Assembly (NCBI GenBank): GCA_008694505.1
Contig: VZDJ01000063.1
Coordinates: forward strand, 2,864,339 to 2,928,338
DNA length: 64,000 nt
Direction: 5' to 3'
DNA from: Cyanoderma ruficeps
Taxonomy: Eukaryota; Chordata; Aves; Passeriformes; Timaliidae
Both the position numbers and the translations under genes were made by a program. This document shows, in pieces, positions 1-20,600 of this stretch (positions are counted from its first letter, which is position 1; each line of letters starts with the position of its first letter). The notes below the pieces were generated by a model. It worked only from the letters and a program-made list of their open reading frames with translations, ran no database searches and was not told where the DNA came from.

Positions 1-307
1 GTCCTGCAGGCCGAGCTGCCAGGGCCGTGTTTGCTCAGCCCTGACTCACGCCTGGCTCAGGCAGGCTGAGTCACTGCCTGGAAATAGTGGAGGCGCTTGG
101 CAGCCGCCACTGCTGCCTGTAATTAGTCTGTCTCAAGCTCCCAGCACATCGTGTGCCTGGCTCTGGTGTGGGGTCGAGCTGGCTGCATTGCACTTTGTAA
201 TGTTGCATCTCAGCGTGTGGGCCCGTATTCTGGTGGCCACCATTGGCCCAGGGTTCTGTGTGCTCCTGCCACAGCACATGCTGGATGGGAACTGTTCTTC
301 CTCACAG
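1..307 (+). other. PHLDB1 intron, 3' end
   Basis: Sequence upstream of the first visible PHLDB1 exon. It ends in a normal acceptor (ttcctcacag at 298-307). No separate feature was seen in it. Confidence 0.6.
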
Positions 308-10339
<10,032 letters not shown>

Positions 10340-10860
10340 GGGGGGTGCTGTGCATCCCAGATCCACCAGCTGGACTTCTGAGCATCCCAAGCTGTGAGGA
10401 GCTCCTGAGGTCCCTGCTACGCCTCATGCCAAGGGCTCTGCACACCAAGCTTCTGGACCTGCATTGGGCCCAGCTGGGTGGTACTGAGCATTGCCTGTTC
10501 AGGCAAGGGAATAGTTTTTTTTATATTGACTTTTTAAAAACCAACCTTACTGGAACAATATCAAAGTGCTGAAATGTAAAAAGCTGCCAAAGACCTGCTG
10601 GGGCCCGAGCTCTCTGCCTTGGGGAGGTGCTAGTTTTGAGGCTGATGCTGGTAGTTGCTGCCATAGTGTCCCAGGGAAGGAGACAGTGAAGCCATGCTGT
10701 GCCACCACCTGGCCCTGTGCGGCCAGGACATCCCACTGTGGTAGTCTCAGACCCCTCTTTGTAAACATTTTGTAATTTCGGATCGTTGTCCCTCCTGTGC
10801 CGGTGCCAGATGGGGACTGCGGTGCGGACTGCCCAGTCATAAAGCATTTCGTGAACCAGG
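10340..10860 (+). other. PHLDB1: PHLDB1 3' UTR with poly(A) signal variant
   Basis: Sequence after the TGA at 10337-10339. The best cleavage signal is the common variant CATAAA at 10838-10843, giving a 3' UTR of about 0.5 kb. No canonical AATAAA was seen before the HYOU1 promoter. Confidence 0.55.
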
Positions 10861-11275
10861 CTGTCCCTGCTGTGTGGCCTCTGAACTTACAGACAGACCA
10901 GAGTCTGCCCCTGGGCTGGGGCGACGGACGGGGGGCACTGGGCAGAGGCCGGGGCCCCTAGGAGCTCACTGGGAGTGACTGAAGAGCACGGCATCGTGCG
11001 TAAGAGATTGCGGGGACCGCAGGAAGGTGCAGGAGGCAACAGCTGGAAGCGACCGGAACATCGGGACGGGGAGAGACGAATGGAAGGGGCGGAGCCCAGA
11101 AGAAGGAGGGGTCTGGGGATGCGCCGGGCCCCACCGAGTCCACGGGACCCGTGCCGAATGTGACTCAAGCCAAAAGCGGGGCCGAGCCGAGGGAGGGCGG
11201 GACCCGGGCGGGGTCTGGGGGAGTGGTCCGCAAGGGTTTGGTTTGGCGGCGGCCTGGCCGCGAGGCGCCTCTCGG

Positions 11276-11290
11276 CCGCCAGGGGGAGCA
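11276..11290 (+). promoter_or_regulatory. Candidate CTCF site near HYOU1 promoter
   Basis: CCGCCAGGGGGAGCA matches the CTCF core (CCANNAGGGGGCGC-like) at most positions, in plus orientation. It lies between PHLDB1 and HYOU1. Judged by eye only. Confidence 0.45.
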
Positions 11291-11459
11291 CACGGTGCAG
11301 ACGGATCGCACGTGGCTCGGTTGCCGTGAGCCGCGCGCGCAAGCGCACGCGTGATGCCAGCACGCGCGCCGCTCAGGCCGGCCCCCGCGGCCCCGCCGCC
11401 GGTGCTCTCGGCCAATGGGGCCGCGGCTCCCGTTTGTGACTGCTTCCGGCTTCCCCCGA

Positions 11460-11470
11460 CGTGGCCCAAT
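11460..11470 (-). promoter_or_regulatory. HYOU1: ERSE-II unfolded-protein-response element
   Basis: CGTGG-C-CCAAT on the plus strand is the exact reverse complement of the ERSE-II consensus ATTGG-N-CCACG. That element is bound by ATF6 or XBP1 together with NF-Y in stress-induced ER genes. It lies about 220 bp upstream of the HYOU1 ATG. HYOU1 is a known ER-stress target, so the site fits its context. Confidence 0.75.
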
Positions 11471-11522
11471 GGGCGCGCGCGCGCTGCAGGATTGGCGCGC
11501 GGGGCTAGCCTCGGCAGCCGCG

Positions 11523-11541
11523 CCAATGGGCGCATGCCGCG
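11523..11541 (+). promoter_or_regulatory. HYOU1: ERSE-like element (one mismatch)
   Basis: CCAAT-N9-CCGCG differs from the classical ERSE (CCAAT-N9-CCACG) at one base, with exactly the right 9-bp spacing. It lies 53 bp downstream of the ERSE-II site. It may be a degenerate second stress element, or only an NF-Y box in GC-rich DNA. Confidence 0.4.
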
Positions 11542-11688
11542 TGCGGGCGGGGGCGGGGTCAGACGGCGGAGCCGCCGCGGCGGGGCTGCTCCGCGCGCCG
11601 GGCCGGGCCGAGTGCAGCCGTGCCGAGCCGGCCAGTGCCGAGCCGAGTCGAACCGAACCCAGCCGAGTCCAGCCGAGCGGTGCCGGGC

Positions 11689-14600
11689 ATGGCGCGGTTG
11701 CCCGGCTGGGCCCTGCCCTGGCTGCTTCTCTTCTCCTTCCTGCCCGCCGCAGGTACGTGCGGGACGGTGCGGGGACGCGGCGGCTCCCGGGGCTCTCCCA
11801 GCCTGGGCCACGACGCCGACGGTGCGGGGCCGTCGGGGAGAAGCGGCCGGTGCTTAAGTGCCACTCCAGCGCCCCGTTTGAGCGCGTCTTTGTCTTGGCC
11901 GCCCACACCGGCAGCGGGTTCTCACCGAGGGTTTGTTTTCAGAGCCGGTGGCGGTGATGTCGGTGGACGTGGGCAGCGAGTCGATGAAGATCGCCATCGT
12001 GAAGCCTGGGGTGCCCATGGAGATCGTCCTGAACAAGTGAGCGGCTGTTCAGCGCGCCGAGTGCTGCCGAGGGAGGGGTACCGGATGGGATCCGGTCTGT
12101 CCTGCCCCGGCTGTAGTCCGCCACCGGCGCCGGGAGCGGGTGGAAAAGGAGGGTGGCTGGGATTCGGCCATCCCTCTGTTGCCAGAGGAAGGCTCCCATC
12201 CTCCCACTCAGGCTTGTGACTCAGTCCTGCCCCAGGTGGGCGGCTGTGGGGAGTCGTCGGGGCAGTTTGTTAACTCACCTTTAAGGTGTTTGGGTGCGCT
12301 TTGGGTACCTTTCGTGCGAGTGCCGAAAGCCCACGTGGTTAAGGACACGTCGTGGTGCAAACCCAGTTCCCACCGGTCCCCTGATTCTTAGTTCCCCACA
12401 AGGGAGCCCAGAGCCGAGTTTGTTTTGATGCATATCCTTGAAGCCTGTACTTGTAACGCAGGTGAATCTTTTACATGCAGCTGCTGCTGCAGCCCATCCT
12501 CAAGTCACTGAGTGAAGAATCTGCAGGTGAAAGAGGACATATGATCAGGAATGTCCTCGATTTCTGGGAATCTGGAGATAACAAGGAGATTTCTCACCCA
12601 TCTCCCTAAAATTCGTCAGTTATAGATAGAATGGGAACTGTCTTGCCTTGCTTATGGGTGAAGGAGAGCAAAAAGTAGTCTCATCAAAGCACTGAAGGGT
12701 GTGCAGGAGGGGCTTCTCTGGTAGCCCCTCAGCTGAGCAGAGGCTGACCCCCCCCCTCTCCACAGCAGGTATCCAGGCATCTTCCCTTAGTCCTGGAATG
12801 GGACGTCTTTCTTTACTGGAGACTAGAATGTTCACCTGTCTCAACTGGTTTATTCCTCCCTCTCTCTACTCAGGGAGTCAAGAAGGAAAACACCTGTGGC
12901 CGTTTCCTTGAAGGAGAACGAGCGTCTCTTTGGTGATGGCGCGCTGGGGATGGTAAGAGAATTTGCAGAATGCACATATCCCACGTTGTGATATATGTCT
13001 GAGCCAGTGTTTTATTGTTGTCATCTCATCTCCTTGATGTTTTATTGTGATTCTCATCTCCTTGATGTTTTATTGGTTTGTGTAGTGACTGTGTGCTCCT
13101 ACTCCCATAGCAAGAGTTGTTCCCCACATAGTCTGGGAGAGGTTGATTTGAGAACAGTGTAACTGAAGGAGTGCAAGTGGGTGACGTGGGTTTTTTTTTT
13201 TTGCAGTCCATAAGGATGCCCAAGGTGGCATTCCGATACTTCCAGGATCTGCTGGGTAAGCGGATTGATAATCCCCACGTGGCACTGTATCAGTCCCGAT
13301 TCCCGGAGCATGAGCTGGTGAAGGATGAGACAAGACAGACTGTTATCTTCAAGTTGTCCCCGTAAGTGGCTGCTTTTAGGTTCACCGTGGGATGGACTTC
13401 TGCTGCCAGACTTCTGCGTCTCACTGTTGATGCCATCATTTTCTTTCCCATTGTAGAACGATACAGTATTCTCCCGAGGAGATGCTGGGGATGGTCCTGA
13501 ACTATTCACGTGGTCTGGCTGAGGAATTTGCAGGTTGGAAGAATTTAGCTTTTTCTTGTTTGTATATGTCGTACACTATAGAATTCGAGTAGAGACAGAA
13601 GGTGTTTAGAAACCCAGGGGTTTTAGAAACAGGGTGTTGCTTCTCTCCAGCTGTTGGCTGTAGGCAAGACTTAGGAGCTATCCAGTTATCATTTGTTTCT
13701 AATATGATGCAAATTTGGGATCTTGGATAAATTACTAGGAGGCTTTGTCATGTGCTCAATGACACTACAGCCAGTCCAAAGACTTTTTACTGGAGAGAGA
13801 ATATCATTCAGTGACCATGTAAGGCTCTATGAAGATAGTATTTGTTGAAGTGGAAGGCTACCCAAAGCATTTGAGAGTATCCTGACACACGAAAGAGAGG
13901 TCAGTAGACTTGTGGCTTTGTGTGAATATGCCAGGTCTGCTTGGTTTCAGCAGAATACAGAGATTCACCCCTAGGGATCCTGGCTGCTGCTGCTGCAGCG
14001 TTGCATTCTGTGCGAGTCTTCACCTTGGGTGCTCTGGGTTTGCTGCTGTCACTCCATCTCAAAAAGTCTTTGCATGTGGCTGCACTGATGCAGAGTTCCC
14101 TGCAACTGTTTCAGAGCAGCCCATCAAAGATGCAGTGATCACAGTTCCTGCTTACTTCAACCAAGCAGAGAGGAGAGCTGTGCTGCACGCTGCCCGCATG
14201 GCTGACCTCAAGGTGCTGCAGCTGATCAATGACAACACAGCTGTAGCCTTGAACTATGGGGTTTTTCGGAGGAAAGACATCAATGCCACGGCACAGGTAG
14301 GTGCATTTGGGAGATACACAGAGTCCTGCCAAGTTGCCTGCATGCAGGGGAAAAAGCGCTGCAGAAAAAATCCAGGGAACTTTTAAGTGGACTCTGCTGA
14401 TCAAGCAGTCTCCTCTGTTTTCATGTGTTCACCCACAAGACAAAGAGATTAAATGCTGTGTGCATGTATGGTGAAGGCTGAAAGCTGCTGGAGTGAGGGC
14501 ATGTCCTGGGAGTTCCCATTTTGTAACCCTGTATTTGTTCCCTGCCGATCAGTTGGTGAAAATAACAGCAGCAATTACTTGAAGTGTTGGAACATTGACT

Positions 14601-17600
14601 CAGAAGTACTTGATTTTCCTGAGGCTGAAGAAGGAGCAAAACTAAGGATTTTGAACTATGAAATAGATTAGAAGTTTTCTGGTCTCCTTCTGTCAAACAT
14701 TACCCTGAATATCGCCCGTGTTTGGTCAAAATATGAGTCCTGCCCTTAGAGTCAGTCGGGGGAGTGGATAGCTGTTGCCTGTATCACACTGAAAGGGTTC
14801 TTTCCTTAGTTGTGGGGGATATCCAGGTGTTACTGCTTCACTCTCCCAGCTTTTCTTTTCAGAATATCATGTTTTACGACATGGGAGCAGGAAGCACTGT
14901 TTGTACTATTGTTACGTATCAGACAGTGAAAACTAAGGACTCGGGGACCCAACCTCAATTGCAGATCCAAGGCATTGGGTAAGAATTCCACATGAGTTGC
15001 ACAAATCTCACCCACAGGTCTCAGAAAAGAAACCATTTCTTTCAGAATCTCTTCATCATGTAGAATTTTGCAGTGAGGCTTCAGTACTTTGGATGGCTGA
15101 GGGGGAAACATTTGGAGCAAGAAAGCTCCGGTTGGGAATAATTTTGATGTTTCTGTCTTTTGCAGAAGGTAACAGAACTTCTAGCAGCCTAGGAGAGAAA
15201 CAGTGTACTTAGTTTGCTTTAGGCTTGCATTTGATAGCCTCAAGCCATGTAAGCCTATTCCATTTCATATAATCTTGTAGAGTGTATCAGTTGGAAGAAG
15301 AGGAATATACTTTTAGAGAGGAATGAAAATGCGGTGTACTTAATGCATTGCCAAATAAAGAGGGGGGTGCTGTGCATACCTAGCCCAGCAATTTTAACTC
15401 CAAAGCATTTAGATTGTTGTTTTTAAGAAAATACCTGGGACCTGATACAGTTGTCCTTTGGCTTCTCAGGTGTTTGACCTGCTTGGCAATAAGGCATTTA
15501 CCTAAAATATAATGAAATTTCCTGTTGAAAGGTTGTTTTGGTGCTGCATCTCTTATTTCTGTCTTACACTATAATGTGTTATTTTGGGGCCAACCTTTAT
15601 TCTTTCACAGTCATCACAGCTGATAATACTGCAGCTACTTTTGACCACTTGCTGCTCTGCATATTTGTGAAATAATACATTAAATTTGTTTGGTTTTGGT
15701 TATTACACCTCCCTTCACTCTTTTGCTCAGGTTTGACCGTACTCTTGGGGGTTTAGAGATGGAGCTTCGTCTCCGGGACTACTTGGCAAAACTCTTTAAT
15801 GAGCAGCACCCTTCAAAAGATGTCCGGAAGAATCCTCGGGCCATGGCCAAACTGCTGAAGGAGGCCAACCGCCTGAAAACTGTGCTGAGTGCAAATGCCG
15901 ACCACATGGCGCAGGTCTGACCTGCTGGGGGTTTCCTGCTTTTTTGGGGCTAAGTGTGGGGCGGGTTGAGGCCTGGTGTAAGGGAACGCTGTCCCTCTGC
16001 AGCGCAGGTCTGCTGAGGAGCATCGCTCCCGGTGGTCCCTCTCAGCTTGTGCCTGCTTGGTAGCATCGGTGATTGAGTGGATTGAAGAAGAGTTATTCGT
16101 GTCAAGTGTGTTAATTAAACTTTCACTGAGAGAAGCTGTCCGTTACACCCATGTTCCATCCTCTCATCACCTTAGCAATGGTAGGGTTCAGATGAGTGTG
16201 GTCGGGTCTGTTTTGTGTCACAAAAGCTAGAACTTTTTGCACACTCGGCAGAGATTTTGCTTGGAAAATGCTCCGCAATTAATTTCATGTTGCCTGTGGT
16301 TTTGTTTTTTTTTCTGAACAGATTGAGGGACTACTGGATGACATAGACTTCAAAGCTAAGGTCTCAAGACAAGAATTTGAGGATTTGTGCCATGACTTGT
16401 TCAAGCGCGTCCCAGGACCCGTGCAGCAGGCTCTGAGTAGCGCAGAGATGAACATGGTGTGTTTAAGAAAATGCATTACCAAGCCTGAAGCTTCTGTGTA
16501 TGGAGCTGCTGCCACATCATGATTGAGGCATCAGTGGTTGTGTTATCAGAACTGTTAGGAGGTAGATGCCTGTTATTGTGACAGTGATGTTGGTGCTACA
16601 AAGAGTTTTCCTGCTGCAGTGTCAAGCAGGAGCGTGTCACACTTTCCCTATACTATCTACCAGAAATTAGGGACTTGGAAGAGGGGCTTCTTTGTCTTAA
16701 AACTCTTCACCCATGTGCTGTAGGTTTGAAATAATGATGTTTCTTCTTCTTGTCTTGGATACTGGTTCTGGTCTCACTCTTGAAGTTTTAACTGAATGAG
16801 TCTGGAAACAGAATTATGGGTGTCCAGGTTTCTCCTTTGCACACTCCCTAAAGGGAGCCCTGTTGTGGGCTGCAGTTGGACCAAACCTGAGGCAGTACTT
16901 TGGAGGGAGTCACTGTGGGTTAAATGCTCACTTTCCAGGGTGCCATGACTTCAGAGAAGCTTTGGGCTCTGATGTTCAATGCAAGACACTGAGTTACTTC
17001 TTAGAGTCTGGATTTCTGTCTTTTCAGATTCAGACGGATCTTGGGGTCACTGGCTCCTATGGCATTGGGCTATAGTTTGTCTGATTTTGAATCAAGCCCC
17101 ATGTTTCAGGTGGCTTGAAGCACGGTCATGTTGGCACTGTCTGACAGACCTGACCCCAGGTGCCTCGTTGTTGGCATGGCTGATGTCCATCTGAGATCTG
17201 TTGGGCACTGGCCTGCACAGGGACAGTAGGGCATAGTGTGGGTGTTCTTAGAGCACCATGTCAGCACGTGGTGACCAGGGAAGGACCGTAAGGAAGCCCT
17301 GGACTTAGCTTTCCAAAATTGCTTTCTTAAGACAAGGTGACTGTTTCCAATCCCTAGGATGGAATTGACCAGGTGATTCTAGTTGGCGGTGCCACACGGG
17401 TCCCCAAAGTGCAGGAAGTTTTGCTGAAAGCTGTGGGCAAGTGAGTATGTGAGGCCCCCTTTTAGTCTGTCTCCCATTGACAAGCTGCTGTTTATGTAGA
17501 GGCTGCAAACTTCATGTCTGTTGCTTTTTGCTTTTTAGAGAAGAGCTGGGCAAGAATATCAATGCTGATGAGGCTGCTGCTATGGGTGCAGTCTATCAGG

Positions 17601-20600
17601 CAGCTGCTCTGAGCAAAGCCTTTAAGGTGAAGCCCTTCATTGTTCGGGATGCCGCTGTGTTTCCTATCCAGGTAACCTTTGGTTTTCCCTCTCTTGTTCA
17701 AGGTATGGGACTGTGCTGGGAGAAATGATCCAGGTTGGAACCTCTTGGCTTTCTTTGAGTATGGAAGCTCTGAGATCTTTCTGCCAATCTAATAAAGAAA
17801 GCAGAAGGAAGTCTTCTTTGTAATAGAAGTGCAGTATCCAGTGAGCCACGCACATGCAAGTTGAGGAATATTTGCCTGCCCCCCAACTTTTGCACGAGGC
17901 AGAGCATTCGAACACTGCTGATGTAAGATGCCACAGTTTGCAGTTGCTGAGTCTTATTTTCTGTTTGTGATGCAGGTGGAGTTCACTCGTGAAGTTGAGG
18001 AGGATGATAAATCCAGGAGTTTAAAGCATAACAAGAGGATTTTGTTCCAGCGCATGGCACCCTATCCCCAGCGCAAAGTAATCACTTTCAACCGCTACAC
18101 AGATGACTTTGAATTCTATGTCAACTATGGAGATCTGACATTCCTGAACCAGGATGACCTGCGGTGAGTCGAGCACAGCACCCAAGCCAGCAGCTTGGTG
18201 GCAATGCAACTTGCCTGGCTGGAAATGTATTGCCGGTGTGTCTGACTGGCAATGGCACGTCATGTTCTCTGAGCTGCACGTCCTTTAGGGAACCGAGCCC
18301 TGCCAGTTTTTGCAGTTGCCCATCACCACCAGCATGAGCAAGAGCAGGGATTGGCTGTTCTGCAGTACTGTTATCCTGAGTTCTCCCTCTGCTTTTGTCT
18401 CTGTGTCATCAGAGTTTTTGGTTCTCTCAATCTCACTACTGTGAGGCTAAAGGGAGTTGGAGACAGTTTCAAGAAGCACTCAGACTATGAATCCAAAGGC
18501 ATCAAAGCACATTTCAACATGGATGAGAGTGGTGTACTGAGTCTTGACCGGGTAAGCACCACCCATTGGGATGGTTGTCGGCTGATGTGTTTTTCAGTTA
18601 TGTCCCCCTCTCTGGTCCCTGCTTAAAACTAATCCTGAGCTTCTATTTCCAAGGTGGAATCGGTATTTGAGACCTTGGTGGAAGACAAGCTGGAGGAGGA
18701 GTCAACACTGACAAGTAAATGCGGAACTTTGATAGTCATACTGGCTGTTTCGTTACCTGTAGTGGCTGAAATCACTACAAGTGTCGTGTTTCTTTGGGTT
18801 TGGGGTGTGGAAGTTACACATTCTGACTGTATGTGTGGCTGGCTGTGCACACAAGGACATGCTGGGAGGTTGGAGAAGTATGAGTCTGGAGTGTGTGAAG
18901 CTCACCTACGTGACCAAGGGAGCCCCTTGGTGATCATTTTAGTTTTGAGGGGAAGGACTGAGAGCTGAAGATGACTTTCTTCCTCTGGATATGTAATATT
19001 CTGAATTTTTTGTCTCTCATCAACAGAACTTGGAAACACTATCTCAAGCCTGTTTGGGGGTGGTGGCCCTACACCAGAGACCGGAGAGAACCTGACAGAC
19101 TCAGTTCAGGTGAGCCCCAGGGTGACTGCTACTGGAAGGAAGCCCTTTTGTCTTGCTGTGGCAATTATGTAGAATTACCTGTTCTACAAGTGAAACATTG
19201 CAGGGAATTACATTTTAAATGTTGTTTTGCTTTCCCCTTTACTTGCTTGTGATGACCAGGAAGAGGAAGAGAGCCTAGCAGAAACAGGTAAAGAGGAGCA
19301 GGGGGAGAAAGAAGACCAGAAAAGCCATACCGTAGATGCTGGTGGAGAGCAGGGACAAGAGAAACAGCAATCTTCCAGTCAAGCAGAAACTGCCTCTCCG
19401 AAGGCAGAGTCACAGGGAAAGGAAGAAGGCGAGAAATTAGAGCCTCAGGTGAGCATCAGATTGAAGAAATGGGACTGGTTTTAGTACCTAAGAAATGGCA
19501 TTTCCTCAGTGGAATTCTCCCTTCTCTGAAATGCCCTGCCTTTGAAAAGAGTTGCAGAATCTGAAAATCTGTTCCGTTGCTTGAGAACGTACTTTGTGTT
19601 ACAGGGTCCCAAAGAAAACAGAGAAACTGCAAAAGAGGAAGAACAGTCCAAAAGTTCCAGTGACAGCACAGCTAGCAAAACAGAGGAAGAGAAGATCAAA
19701 GCACCCAAGAAGCAGAAGCTTGTCCATGAGATCACCATGGAGCTGAATGTAAATGATGTGCCTGACCTGGAGGAAGACAAACTGAAGAGCTCGATGAAAA
19801 AGTAGGTTTGATCTGGTTCTGCTGAGTTAGAACTCTAGATAAAGGAAGTAAATTGCTTGGGAATGGTGATGGCTCGCACAGAGTGCTGCTGACCTCAGAA
19901 GCCGGTGTGTGGGATGTGCTGCTCGACCAAAGGCATTTGCTACCTTTGATTTCTGTTCTCTTTGCTTGTTAGACTCCAAGACTTGACGATGAGAGATCTA
20001 GAGAAACAGGAAAGAGAAAAATCAGCCAACAGCTTGGAGTCATTCATCTTTGAGACCCAGGTAAGAGAGGGATATAAAGAAATGAGAATTCCAGGAGAGT
20101 AGTAGAAGTGCTCTGCACAGCTTTTGGCCAGTCTGAGTGCAGGGGAGTTGTTTGAGCTCGGGGAAAAGCTGATTTGAAGAGCCCAGGTTTTGTCTTTCAG
20201 TCACCTTTTCTAATGCTGTTAGACTTCCCAGGCCCGTGTTTCCTCAATACAAAATGAAGCTTCCCTTCAGCATGTCTTACACTTTGAACAATTGCCCCCA
20301 AACTCTAAAGAAGCTACAGCTTCTCAGGAGCTGTTGTGCAGAAGAAGCAACTAAGTGTTAAGTGAGTGTGAAATGATGACTGTTGCAGTGTTACCATCAT
20401 GGGATGTGGGTGTATCTGTACCTGGTGTATTACTGTTGTGCTCCAGGCAATGCTAGGAGCAGAGCTCAGATGTGGGAGAGTACAGGCAGCACTCCAGCCC
20501 CGTTGCAAGTCAGTGCTCTGGTCTTTTTATGCTTCCAGGTTCAGTGGTGTTTGACCAGAGTGCTTACTCTGTTTTTTCAGGACAAGCTTTACCAAGAGGA

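Larger units (their letters stand above)
10970..11688 (+). promoter_or_regulatory. HYOU1: HYOU1 CpG-island promoter with four CCAAT boxes
   Basis: A very GC- and CpG-rich block directly before the HYOU1 start codon. It contains four CCAAT/ATTGG elements at 11412-11416, 11466-11470, 11491-11495 (inverted) and 11523-11527. Several NF-Y sites spaced like this are typical of ER-chaperone promoters such as HSPA5 (family knowledge). The transcription start is inferred to lie around 11,560-11,660; no TATA box is seen. Confidence 0.8.
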
